A stretch of 64,000 bases of DNA from Nocardia arizonensis (GTDB lineage: Bacteria; Actinomycetota; Actinomycetes; Mycobacteriales; Mycobacteriaceae). Made by a program: the position numbers and the translations under genes. Positions 17,271 through 25,454 of the stretch are shown here, in pieces. The notes below the pieces were generated by a model that worked only from the letters and a program-made list of their open reading frames with translations, was not told the origin of the DNA and searched no databases. Location: contig NZ_LGYZ01000027.1 of NCBI RefSeq assembly GCF_001310275.1, positions 124,001 to 188,000 of the forward strand, given 5' to 3'. Within the stretch, counting starts at the first letter, position 1, and each line of letters starts with the position of its first letter.

Positions 17271-18736
17271 AGGCGTACTCCGATGTATTTCGTCTCGAGG
17301 AATTCGTCGATTCCGATCAGGCCGCCCTCGCGACCGAGTCCCGATTCCTTCACCCCGCCGAAGGGCGCCGCCGGATTCGACACGACACCCTGATTCAACC
17401 CGACCATTCCGGTCTCCAGCGCCTCGCAGACCCGCAGGCCGCGCCGCAGGTTCTCGGTGAACACGTAGCCGACGAGCCCGTAGGGGGTGTCGTTGGCGCG
17501 CGCGATCACCTCGGCCTCGGTATCGAAGGGCAGGATCGCCGCGACCGGTCCGAAGATCTCGGTGTGGCACAGTTCGGCGTCGTCGGGGACGTCGGTGAGG
17601 ACGGTCGCCGGATAGAAGTGGCCGGGTCCGTCGGCCGCGACACCGCCGATGCGCACGGACGCGCCGCGCCCGACCGCGTCCGTGACCAGCCGCTCGACCT
17701 TGGCGACCGCGTCGGCGTCGATCAGCGGCCCCACCACGACACCGGCTTCGGTGCCGCGCCCCATGGGCAGCGCCGCCATGCGGGCGGCGAGCCGGTCGGC
17801 GAATTCGCCGGCGATACCGCGCTGGGCGAAGATCCGGTTCGCCGCGGTGCACGCCTGCCCGACATTGCGCATCTTCGCCGCGAGCGCGCCCTCCACCGCC
17901 TCGTCGAGGTCGGCGTCGTCGAACACGATGAACGGCGCGTTGCCGCCGAGTTCCATCGAGGTCCGCATCACCGTGCGGGCGCACTGTTCGAGCAGATGCT
18001 TGCCGACCGCCGTCGATCCGGTGAAAGACAGTTTGCGCGAACGGCTGTCGAGGATGAGCGGTGTCATGACCGCGCCGGGATCGGTGGTGGTGACGACGTC
18101 GACCACGCCCGGGGGCACGCCGACCCGGTCGAGGATGTCGGCCAGCGCCAGCATCGACAGCGGTGTCTGCTCGGCGGGCTTGATCACGCACGTGCAACCC
18201 GCCGCCAGGGCCGGGCCGATCTTGCGGGTGCCCATGGCCATGGGGAAGTTCCACGGTGTGATGAGCAGGCTGGGACCGACCGGCTGCTTGGCGACGAGGA
18301 ATCGCGCGCCACCGCCGGGGGCGGGAAGATAGCCGCCGTCCGAGCGCACCGCCTCCTCGGCGAACCAGCGGAAGAATTCGGCGGCGTAGCTGACCTCGCC
18401 GCGTGCCTCGGTCAGCGGCTTGCCCATTTCCATGGTCATGATCAGCGCCAAGCGCTCGGTCTCGTCGAGCATGGTCCGGTGCGCGCGCATGAGCAGATCG
18501 GCGCGTTCCCGCGGCGGGGTGGCGGCCCAGCCCGCCTGCGCCCGCGCGGCGGCGGCCAGCGCGGCGAGTCCGTCGTCGGGGGAGGCGTCGGCGACCTCGA
18601 GCAGGGTGGCGCCGGTCGCCGGATCGTGGACGGGCATCGTCGCGGACGTCTCGACCCATCGGCCATCGATGTAGAGCCCGGTGGGGACCGAGGCGAGAGC
18701 ATCGCGCTCGGCGGTGGAGATTGTCTCGGCGCGCAT
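17267..18736 (-). CDS. Succinate-semialdehyde dehydrogenase-like aldehyde dehydrogenase
   Basis: This 489-residue NAD(P)+-dependent aldehyde dehydrogenase resembles GabD. Visible are the cofactor loop SFTGSTAVGKHL, the catalytic glutamate in MELGGNAPF, the catalytic cysteine in GQACTAANR, and the EIFGPVAAILPF segment. With the class III aminotransferase encoded divergently, the natural reading is oxidation of the semialdehyde formed by transamination, as in GABA degradation. The ATG at 18736 has AAGGA 9 nt upstream; a TTG two codons earlier is possible. It is the first gene of the minus-strand unit running into the tartrate dehydrogenase. Confidence 0.88.
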   Translation of the reverse strand: MRAETISTAERDALASVPTGLYIDGRWVETSATMPVHDPATGATLLEVADASPDDGLAALAAAARAQAGWAATPPRERADLLMRAHRTMLDETERLALIMTMEMGKPLTEARGEVSYAAEFFRWFAEEAVRSDGGYLPAPGGGARFLVAKQPVGPSLLITPWNFPMAMGTRKIGPALAAGCTCVIKPAEQTPLSMLALADILDRVGVPPGVVDVVTTTDPGAVMTPLILDSRSRKLSFTGSTAVGKHLLEQCARTVMRTSMELGGNAPFIVFDDADLDEAVEGALAAKMRNVGQACTAANRIFAQRGIAGEFADRLAARMAALPMGRGTEAGVVVGPLIDADAVAKVERLVTDAVGRGASVRIGGVAADGPGHFYPATVLTDVPDDAELCHTEIFGPVAAILPFDTEAEVIARANDTPYGLVGYVFTENLRRGLRVCEALETGMVGLNQGVVSNPAAPFGGVKESGLGREGGLIGIDEFLETKYIGVRL

Positions 18737-18796
18737 CGGCAAGGGTCCTTCCCGTCGCTGTCGCAGCAGGCGGCCATTGCTGCGAACCCTGCGACC

Positions 18797-18826
18797 ATGT
18801 TATGCATATTGTCAACAATCCGACAA
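18797..18826. promoter_or_regulatory. Divergent promoter with GntR-type operator, site 1
   Basis: The palindrome ATTGTCAACAAT (18808-18819) has the TTGTnnACAA form typical of FCD-type GntR operators. Sixteen bases from it (ATTGTCAACAATCCGA) recur exactly at 23084-23099. On the minus strand TTGTCG (18826-18821) and TAACAT (18802-18797) with an 18-nt spacer could drive the aldehyde dehydrogenase, putting the operator within the spacer. The plus-strand promoter is less clear. Confidence 0.7.
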
Positions 18827-18886
18827 TAGACAATGACCGTACGGCATCCGCCGTGGACGGCACATCAGGCACGGAGGGCGGAGCAC

Positions 18887-20128
18887 ATGACCGAACTATC
18901 GCCAGTCCTTAGACAAGCCACCCCGGTGACCGTCGACCACGGCTCGGGCTGCTACCTCTACGGCACCGACGGCAATCGATACCTCGACTTCACGGCCGGT
19001 ATCGGCGTCACAAGCACCGGCCACTGCCACCCGCGCGTGGTGGCGGCCGCACAGGCCCAGGTCGGCAAGCTGATCCACGGGCAGTACACCACCGTCATGC
19101 ACCGGCCGCTGCTGGAACTCACCGAGCGACTCGGCACGGTGCTGCCCGAAGGACTCGACGCGCTGTTCTTCGCCAATTCCGGCAGCGAGGCGGTCGAAGC
19201 CGCGTTACGTCTGGTCCGCCAGGCCACCGCGCGCCCCAACGTGATCGTCTTCCACGGCGGATTCCACGGCCGGACCGTGGCCGCGGCGACGATGACCACC
19301 TCGGGAACCCGTTTCTCGGCCGGATTCAGTCCGCTCATGTCCGGTGTGCACGTGGCGCCGTTCCCCACCGCGTTCCGCTACGGCTGGTCCGAGGCCGAGG
19401 CCACCGACTTCGCGCTGCGCGAACTCGACTACCTGTTCGCCACCCTGACCTCGCCCGCCGAGACCGCGGCGTTCATCGTCGAGCCGATGTTGGGGGAGGG
19501 CGGCTACATCCCGGGCAACACCGCCTTCTTCCAGGGGTTGCGCGAACGCGCCGACCGGCACGGCATCCTGCTGGTCGTCGACGAGATCCAGACCGGGTTC
19601 GGCCGCACCGGAAAGTTCTTCGGCCACCAGCACTTCGACGTCCGCCCCGATGTCATCACCATCGCGAAGGGCCTGGCCAGCGGTTTCCCGTTGTCGGGCA
19701 TCGCGGCCTCGCGGGAGCTGATGTCGCGGGCGTGGCCGGGTTCGCAGGGCGGGACCTACGGCGGCAACGCCGTGGCCTGCGCCGCCGCGGTGGCGACCCT
19801 CGAGGTCATCGAATCGGAGAAGCTGGTCGAGAACGCCGCGGCGCGCGGCGATCAACTGCTGACCGGTCTGCGCGCGAACGCATCCAAGGCCATCGGTGAC
19901 GTGCGCGGACTGGGTCTGCTCGCGGGAGCCGAATTCACCACGGCGACGGGAGAACCCGATACCGAGACGGCGGCGGCCGCGCAGCGGCTCGCGGTCTCGA
20001 AGGGCCTGCTGCTGCTGACCTGCGGCGCGTACATGAATGTGGTGCGGATGATTCCGCCGCTCATCGTGACCGACAGCCAGATCGACGACGCCCTCGCCAT
20101 CTGGTCCGACGTTCTGGCCGAGTTGTAG
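18887..20128 (+). CDS. Class III aminotransferase, 4-aminobutyrate type
   Basis: This 413-residue PLP enzyme transfers an omega-amino group to a keto acid. The PLP lysine lies in ITIAKGLASGFPLSG, the cofactor aspartate in VVDEIQTGFGRTG, and the substrate and phosphate segments in NSGSEAVEAALRL and HGGFHGRTVAA. Length and motifs fit GABA/ornithine-type transaminases. The divergently encoded semialdehyde dehydrogenase supports a GABA-like substrate, but the exact amine is not fixed by sequence. ATG with GGAGGG upstream. It is followed by DUF3830 after 11 bp, as one operon. Confidence 0.88.
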   Translation: MTELSPVLRQATPVTVDHGSGCYLYGTDGNRYLDFTAGIGVTSTGHCHPRVVAAAQAQVGKLIHGQYTTVMHRPLLELTERLGTVLPEGLDALFFANSGSEAVEAALRLVRQATARPNVIVFHGGFHGRTVAAATMTTSGTRFSAGFSPLMSGVHVAPFPTAFRYGWSEAEATDFALRELDYLFATLTSPAETAAFIVEPMLGEGGYIPGNTAFFQGLRERADRHGILLVVDEIQTGFGRTGKFFGHQHFDVRPDVITIAKGLASGFPLSGIAASRELMSRAWPGSQGGTYGGNAVACAAAVATLEVIESEKLVENAAARGDQLLTGLRANASKAIGDVRGLGLLAGAEFTTATGEPDTETAAAAQRLAVSKGLLLLTCGAYMNVVRMIPPLIVTDSQIDDALAIWSDVLAEL

Positions 20129-20139
20129 GGAGCGCGATC

Positions 20140-20634
20140 ATGGCCCGCTTCATCACCATCACACTCACCGAATCCGCGGTGAGCTGCCGCGCCCGACTGC
20201 TCGACGCCGAAGCGCCCGGCACCTGCGAGGCGGTGTGGAACGCGCTGCCCCAGGAGGGTGATGCCTTCCACGCCAAATACGCCCGCAACGAGGTCTACAC
20301 GTTGGTTCCGCGGATCGGCGCGGCCCCGCACCGGGAGAACCCGACCGTGACCCCGATACCCGGCGACGTCTGCCTGTTCGATTTCGAACCATGGGAGATC
20401 GGCAATCCCGCATACGGTTACGAGCCCGGATCGACGGCGCATCACGATCAGGGCGCGACCGATCTCGCGATCTTCTACGGCCGCAACAACTTGCTGATCA
20501 ACGGCGACGTCGGCTGGGTGCCCGGCAATGTGTTCGCCACCATCGAGGACGGTCTCGCCGATATCGCCGCGGCCTGTAACGCGCTGTGGCGCAACGGTGT
20601 CGGCGGACAGACGCTGGCCTTCGCCCGCGCCTGA
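20140..20634 (+). CDS. DUF3830 protein (cyclophilin-like fold)
   Basis: The 164-residue protein fits DUF3830, a small cyclophilin-like family that recurs beside amidases, racemases and hydantoin- or amide-degrading enzymes in actinobacteria and proteobacteria. Marks are the FITITLTES start, CEAVWNALP, HAKYARNEVY, PGDVCLF and the C-terminal NVFATIEDGL. No activity has been demonstrated to my knowledge. The position between an aminotransferase and an amidase suggests an accessory role in handling a nitrogen-containing substrate. A bidirectional hairpin separates it from the convergent amidase gene. Confidence 0.75.
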   Translation: MARFITITLTESAVSCRARLLDAEAPGTCEAVWNALPQEGDAFHAKYARNEVYTLVPRIGAAPHRENPTVTPIPGDVCLFDFEPWEIGNPAYGYEPGSTAHHDQGATDLAIFYGRNNLLINGDVGWVPGNVFATIEDGLADIAAACNALWRNGVGGQTLAFARA

Positions 20635-20640
20635 GATTCG

Positions 20641-20670
20641 CCGCGTCCGCTCGTTCGCGGGCGGACGCGG
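20641..20670. terminator. Bidirectional terminator between convergent genes
   Basis: CCGCGTCCGC and its exact complement GCGGACGCGG form a 10-bp stem around a 10-nt loop in the 42-bp gap between the DUF3830 and amidase stop codons. Confidence 0.65.
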
Positions 20671-20676
20671 CGGGCG

Positions 20677-22077
20677 TCATACGGACAGAACGTATTCGGC
20701 GTAACGGGCGAGCGCCAGCACCAGATCGTCGGAGTGACGGGGGCCGACGATCTGGAGCCCGACCGGCATACCCGCCGCCGTGGTCCCCACCGGCAGGCTG
20801 ATCGCGGGCTGCTGGGTCATGTTGAACGGGTAGGTGAACGGCGTCCATTCCGCCCATCCGCGCATATCGCTGCCCGGCGGCACATCGTGTCCCGCCTCGA
20901 ATGCCGTGATCGGCACGGTCGGCGTGATGAGCACGTCGTGGGCGGCGTGGAACGCACCCATCGTGATACCGAGCCGGGCCGCGACATCGCGGGCGTCGAG
21001 GTAGTCGACCGCGGAAATGCCTTCGCCGCGTTCCCATACCGCGCGCAGGCCCGGGTCGACGAGTTCACGCGAACCGGCCGGGAACTTCGCCAGCATGGCC
21101 GCCGCGCCGGCCGCCCACAGTAGCTCGAAAGCCGCACGCGGATCCTCGAAGCCGGGGTCGGCCGCGGTGACCCGCAATTCGGCATCGGCGAGCCGCCGTA
21201 CGGCGGCGTCGACAAGTGCGGCGACCTCGGGATCGACCCGGGCATAACCGAGGGTCGGTGAATACGCCACGGTGAGTCCGCGCACATCGCGTGACATCTG
21301 GCCGCGGAAGGTGGTCACCGTCGGCGCCAGCGCGGTGGGATCGCGCGGATCGGGCAGCGAGAGGATATCCATGAGCAGCGCGGCGTCCTCGACCGTGCGG
21401 GTCATCGGTCCGGCGTGCGCCAGCGGACCGAACGGACTCGCGGGGAACAGCGGAATCCTTCCGTGGGTGGGTTTGAAGCCCACGATGCCGCAGAAGGAGG
21501 CGGGAATGCGGATACTGCCGCCGCCGTCGGTGCCGACCGATACCGGTCCCATACCGGCGGCGACCGCCGCCGCGCTGCCGCCCGAGGAACCGCCCGCGGT
21601 GGTCGTCGTATCGACCGGATTGCGGGTGATGCCGGTGAGCGGGCTGTCGGTGACCGCCTTCCAGGCGATCTCCGGGGTCGTGGTCTTGCCGAGGAAGACC
21701 ATGCCGTCCGCGCGCAGCCGCGCCGCGACCGGGCTGTCCACCGTCCACGGACCGCTCGGATCGATCGCGGCGGACCCGCGGCGGGTCGGCCAGCCCTCGG
21801 TGAGGAAGACGTCCTTGATGGAGATCGGCACGCCGTCGAGCAGTCCGCGGGCGTGACCGGATTGCCAGCGCGCCTCGGAGTCCTTGGCCTGCACCAGCGC
21901 ACGATCCGGGTCGACCAGGCAGAACGCGTTGATGGCGCCGTCGCGCGCCGCGATGGCCTCCAGGGTGGCCTCGGCGACCTCGACCGGCGACAGCGTGCCC
22001 GCGCCATACGCGGACACCAATTCCACCGCCGTCATGGCGGTCGGATCGGTGGGTAGGTTGTTCCGGGGGTGGCTCAT
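20677..22077 (-). CDS. Amidase signature-family amidohydrolase
   Basis: This 466-residue enzyme hydrolyses an amide to acid and ammonia or amine. The Ser-cisSer-Lys triad is present: the lysine in GVPISIKDVF, the cis-serine in TAGGSSGGSAAAVAAG and the nucleophile in GTDGGGSIRIPASFCGI. Length is standard. It starts 13 bp after the D-2-hydroxyacid dehydrogenase stop, with GAAGGAG before the ATG, so both belong to one minus-strand operon controlled from the 23.07-kb operator. The cluster suggests a small polar amide or ureido acid as substrate; the sequence alone does not say which. Confidence 0.87.
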   Translation of the reverse strand: MSHPRNNLPTDPTAMTAVELVSAYGAGTLSPVEVAEATLEAIAARDGAINAFCLVDPDRALVQAKDSEARWQSGHARGLLDGVPISIKDVFLTEGWPTRRGSAAIDPSGPWTVDSPVAARLRADGMVFLGKTTTPEIAWKAVTDSPLTGITRNPVDTTTTAGGSSGGSAAAVAAGMGPVSVGTDGGGSIRIPASFCGIVGFKPTHGRIPLFPASPFGPLAHAGPMTRTVEDAALLMDILSLPDPRDPTALAPTVTTFRGQMSRDVRGLTVAYSPTLGYARVDPEVAALVDAAVRRLADAELRVTAADPGFEDPRAAFELLWAAGAAAMLAKFPAGSRELVDPGLRAVWERGEGISAVDYLDARDVAARLGITMGAFHAAHDVLITPTVPITAFEAGHDVPPGSDMRGWAEWTPFTYPFNMTQQPAISLPVGTTAAGMPVGLQIVGPRHSDDLVLALARYAEYVLSV

Positions 22078-22090
22078 GGCATGGGCTCCT

Positions 22091-23056
22091 TCAGCCGGGC
22101 ACGTACCCCAGCTCCTTGTCGACGACATTGTCCAGTGGTCGCTCGGCGATCCAATTGTCGAAATTCTCGGCGAACGCGGTGACGATGCCGCGCCGCCAGC
22201 CGATGAAATCACCCGAATTATGCGGGGTGACAACGACATTCGTCATCCGCCAGAGCGGGTGCGCGCTCGGCAGCGGCTCGGGATCGACCACGTCAAGCGC
22301 CGCGCCCGCGATCGTCCCGTCGCCGAGCGCGGCGACGAGATCGTCGGTAACCACAAGTTCCCCACGGCCGACATTGACAAACCTCGCATGGGGTTTCATC
22401 GCCGCGAACGCCGTCGCGTCGAACATGTTCCGGGTCTGCGGCGTGAGCGGTGCGATGGCGATCACATAGTCCGCTCGTGGCAGTTCGGCGTGCAGATCGA
22501 CGCCGACCGTGCCGAAGTCGGGATCATCGGCCCTGGCGCGCCGTCCGACCCCGCGCACCGACATGCCCGCGGCGCGCAGCAGCCGGGCGATGGCCCGTCC
22601 GATGGGGCCGGTGCCCACGATCAGTGCGGTCGTGCCCGCGATGCGCTCGGATTCCCGGTGCCGCCACGTGCCGTGCTGTTGCAGCCGCAGCGAACCGGGC
22701 AGATCCTTGGCGAAGGACAGGATCTGACCGAGCACGTACTCGGCGATGGCGGTGTCGAAGAGGCCGCGCGTATTGGTCACCACGACGTCACTGGCGCGCA
22801 CCTCGGGGAACATGACCGGATCGACGCCGGTGGAGCCCATATGGATCCAGCGCAGCCGGTCCGCCGCGTGCCACGCGCCGGGGACGGCGCGGGTGAGGAA
22901 GTCGTAGACGAACAGGATATCCGCGCCGCGCAGCGCTTCGGCCAGCCCCGATGCATCGGTGTAGCGGACTTCGGCCCGGTCGGCGATCCGGGCCATGTGA
23001 TCCGCGTCGGGTAGTGCCTCGCCGTGCAGGACGGTGATAATCGGGTCCTGTTCCAC
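22091..23056 (-). CDS. D-2-hydroxyacid dehydrogenase (NAD+)
   Basis: The 321-residue protein belongs to the D-isomer-specific 2-hydroxyacid dehydrogenases. The Rossmann motif is VGTGPIGRAIA, the catalytic arginine lies in NVGRGELV, the glutamate in DVVDPEPLP, and the histidine in TPHNSGD. It interconverts a 2-oxo acid and a D-2-hydroxy acid. The GTG start coincides with the predicted transcription start of a TTGACA-N17-TAGTGT promoter, and no ribosome binding site is visible, so the mRNA is probably leaderless. Role in the cluster: reduction or oxidation of the C3-C5 acid released by the other enzymes. Confidence 0.86.
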   Translation of the reverse strand: MEQDPIITVLHGEALPDADHMARIADRAEVRYTDASGLAEALRGADILFVYDFLTRAVPGAWHAADRLRWIHMGSTGVDPVMFPEVRASDVVVTNTRGLFDTAIAEYVLGQILSFAKDLPGSLRLQQHGTWRHRESERIAGTTALIVGTGPIGRAIARLLRAAGMSVRGVGRRARADDPDFGTVGVDLHAELPRADYVIAIAPLTPQTRNMFDATAFAAMKPHARFVNVGRGELVVTDDLVAALGDGTIAGAALDVVDPEPLPSAHPLWRMTNVVVTPHNSGDFIGWRRGIVTAFAENFDNWIAERPLDNVVDKELGYVPG

Positions 23057-23057
23057 A

Positions 23058-23096
23058 TTGACACACTAGAAACGCATCGTATGATTGTCAACAATC
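23058..23096. promoter_or_regulatory. Overlapping divergent promoters with GntR-type operator, site 2
   Basis: Plus strand: TTGACA (23058-23063), 16 nt, TATGAT (23080-23085), reading into the maleate-isomerase operon. Minus strand: TTGACA (23091-23086), 17 nt, TAGTGT (23068-23063), reading into the D-2-hydroxyacid dehydrogenase, whose GTG lies 7 nt past the -10. The operator GATTGT-CA-ACAATC (23083-23096) covers the plus -10 and the minus -35, so one bound dimer would shut both promoters. Confidence 0.8.
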
Positions 23097-23142
23097 CGAT
23101 CGTGTTCGGAGGTCTACCCGGCTGAGCGCGAGAGGGGCCATA

Positions 23143-23883
23143 GTGGAACTCAGCTTCCCCCTGATAGAGGGCCCCGTCGCACAAAGGGGCATCGGGATCA
23201 TCGCGCCTTTCGACCTGGCGCTCGAACGAGAGCTGTGGCGATGGGCGCCGCTCGAGGTGAGCCTGCACCTCGCGCGCACCCCGTACGAGCCGGTCCCGGT
23301 GTCGCTCGAGATGGCCGAGCTGGTCTCCGACGCGGTGCACCTCACCGCCGCGACGCGCAATGTGCTGCACGTCGAACCGGAGGTGGTCGCCTACCTGTGC
23401 ACCTCGGGGAGTTTCATCAAAGGGCTCGACTACGAGCGTTCGCTGCGCGACACCATCTGCGCGGCGGGCGCCCTCGACGCGGTCACCACCTCCGGCGCCT
23501 TGGTCGAGGCCATCCGCCATCTCGACATCAGCAGGATGTCGGTGATCACCCCGTACGACGAGATCCTCACCCACAAACTGCACGATTTCCTCGGCGAGGC
23601 GGGGTGCGAGGTGGTCCGGTCGGACCACCTCGGATTGGGCGGCGGCATCTGGAAGGTCAACTACCGCACCATCGCCGAACGCATCGTCGGCGCCGACGAC
23701 CCGAGCGCCGAGGCCATCTTCGTCAGCTGTACCAACCTGCCCACCTACGACGTGATCGAGCCGCTGGAACAGCTGCTCGGCAAACCCGTGCTCACCGCCA
23801 ACCAGCTCACCATGTGGGCCTGTCTCGGCCGGATGAAGCTTCCGACGATGGGGCCGGGGAAGTGGCTACTCGACGTCTTCTGA
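23143..23883 (+). CDS. Maleate cis-trans isomerase-like Asp/Glu-racemase-superfamily protein
   Basis: This 246-residue protein matches the maleate isomerase/arylmalonate decarboxylase branch of the aspartate/glutamate racemase superfamily. Both catalytic cysteines of maleate isomerase are present: Cys86 in LCTSGSF and Cys196 in VSCTNLPTYD. This fits cofactor-independent isomerisation of maleate to fumarate through a cysteine-succinyl intermediate. GTG start with GAGAGGGG just upstream. It heads the operon with a second paralogue and the regulator. Confidence 0.82.
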   Translation: MELSFPLIEGPVAQRGIGIIAPFDLALERELWRWAPLEVSLHLARTPYEPVPVSLEMAELVSDAVHLTAATRNVLHVEPEVVAYLCTSGSFIKGLDYERSLRDTICAAGALDAVTTSGALVEAIRHLDISRMSVITPYDEILTHKLHDFLGEAGCEVVRSDHLGLGGGIWKVNYRTIAERIVGADDPSAEAIFVSCTNLPTYDVIEPLEQLLGKPVLTANQLTMWACLGRMKLPTMGPGKWLLDVF

Positions 23884-23894
23884 ACGGATACCCC

Positions 23895-24641
23895 ATGCGC
23901 GCACCGACCATCGGCTTCATCTACCCCGACCACGCCGCCGAGGACGACTACCCACTCGCCGCGACGATATTGGCCGAGGCGGGTCTGGACGTGGAGCTTC
24001 CGGTCGCGCACATCTACGGCACCGACCTGCACGCCGTCCCCGAACTGCTCGACCTCGGCAGTGCGGAGAAACTGCGCCGCGGCGCGGAGTTGCTCGCCCC
24101 GCACCGGCCCGCCGCCGTCGTCTGGGCCTGCACCTCCGGCAGTTTCGTCTACGGTCCGCGCGGCGCGCGCGATCAGGCCGTGGCGCTCGAGGAAGCGGCG
24201 GGGGCGCCCGCCACGAGCACCAGTTTCGCCTTCACCGATGCCGCGCGCGCCCTGGACGTGCGCACGGTGGCCGTCGCCGCGAGCTATCCCGATGATGTCG
24301 CCGGGCTGTTCGTCGAGTTCCTGGCCGACGCGGGCGTCGAGGTCGTATCCATGTCGAGCGCGGGTATCGACACCGCGGCCGAGGTCGGCACCCTCACCGC
24401 GGCGCGGGTCCGTGAGTTGGCCGTGACCAACGATCACCCCGACGCGCAGGCCCTGCTCATTCCCGACACCGCCATGCACACCCTCGCGGTGCTCCCGGAA
24501 CTCGAAGCGGCACTGGGCAAACCGGTCCTCACCGCGAACCAGGTGACGATCTGGTCGGGCCTGCGACTGGCCGGGCTGAGTACCGCCGCGCCCGCGCTCG
24601 GTACCCTGTTCGCGGAAAGGCGGGACCATGTCGATCATTGA
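23895..24641 (+). CDS. Second maleate isomerase/arylmalonate decarboxylase-like paralogue
   Basis: This 248-residue paralogue shares the fold and the first cysteine motif (Cys79 in WACTSGSF) with its upstream neighbour. The second catalytic position is not cysteine: the equivalent of VSCTN reads LIPDTAM, with Asp191. Loss of one of the two cysteines normally abolishes racemase or isomerase chemistry; arylmalonate decarboxylase also has only one, but the opposite one. It may act on a different acid or be a non-isomerising lyase. It starts 11 bp after the first paralogue and overlaps the regulator gene by 14 bp. Confidence 0.78.
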   Translation: MRAPTIGFIYPDHAAEDDYPLAATILAEAGLDVELPVAHIYGTDLHAVPELLDLGSAEKLRRGAELLAPHRPAAVVWACTSGSFVYGPRGARDQAVALEEAAGAPATSTSFAFTDAARALDVRTVAVAASYPDDVAGLFVEFLADAGVEVVSMSSAGIDTAAEVGTLTAARVRELAVTNDHPDAQALLIPDTAMHTLAVLPELEAALGKPVLTANQVTIWSGLRLAGLSTAAPALGTLFAERRDHVDH

Positions 24642-25290
24642 CTTCGAACCGGTGCACAGGCAGTCGACCGCGGAGATGATCGCCGACCGGCTGCGCGAAG
24701 CCATCATGCGCGGCAATCTCGCCCCCGGCTCCCAACTCGGCGAGGCCGACCTCGCCGCCCGTTTCGAGGTCTCGCGCGGCCCCATCCGCGAGGCCATGCA
24801 GCGACTGGTGTCGGAAGGGCTGCTGTACAGCATCCGCAATCGAGGCATCTTCGTCATCGACCTCACCCTCGAGGACGTGGTGGACATCTACCGCGCGCGC
24901 ACCGCCATCGAAGGCGGCGCACTGGAATTGATCCTGGACGGCCGCCGCGACCGCGCGGACGCCGCCATCGCCCCGTGTGTCACCCGCATGTGCGAGGCCG
25001 CCGACGGCGGTGACGCCGTCGGCGTCTCCGAAGCCGATCAGGCGTTCCACGAGGCCCTGGTCGACAGCGCGGGCAGTCCGCGTCTGGTGCGCGCCGCGCG
25101 CACACTGTTGATCGAGACCCGGATGTGCCTGGGAGCGCTCCAGACGACCTACCCTGATCTGCGCGACCAGGCCCGTGAACATGTCGAATTGCACGTGGCG
25201 ATCGCCGCTGGGCCGCCGCAGCGCGCTCGCGCACTTCTGGTCGAGCACATGGAGGACGCGGTTCAACGTTTGGGCGGCCGAACGGTCTGA
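24628..25290 (+). CDS. GntR-family regulator, FCD subfamily
   Basis: The 220-residue regulator has an N-terminal winged helix (about residues 10-75; LREAIMRGNLAPGSQLGEADLA, then FEVSRGPIREAMQRL as recognition part) and an all-helical FCD ligand domain (about 85-210) with the D, H and H metal or acid-binding positions (DQAFHEAL, EHVELHVAI). FCD regulators sense carboxylic acids. Its ATG lies inside the 3' end of the second isomerase gene, so it is cotranscribed and would regulate itself. The duplicated TTGTCAACAA operators at 18.8 and 23.1 kb are the expected targets. Confidence 0.87.
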   Translation: MSIIDFEPVHRQSTAEMIADRLREAIMRGNLAPGSQLGEADLAARFEVSRGPIREAMQRLVSEGLLYSIRNRGIFVIDLTLEDVVDIYRARTAIEGGALELILDGRRDRADAAIAPCVTRMCEAADGGDAVGVSEADQAFHEALVDSAGSPRLVRAARTLLIETRMCLGALQTTYPDLRDQAREHVELHVAIAAGPPQRARALLVEHMEDAVQRLGGRTV

Positions 25291-25454
25291 CCGACGTTTC
25301 GCAGACTCGGTCGCGCTCGCCGCCCGCCGGGCAGCGGCAACCGGGGGCTCATTCTCCCCACGGGTCCTGAGCGTACGCACCATCCGCAATCGCGGATAGG
25401 CGGAATGGACGGCGGTTCACCACAGCGCACTGATCAGTCGGCGCACAACCGCAT

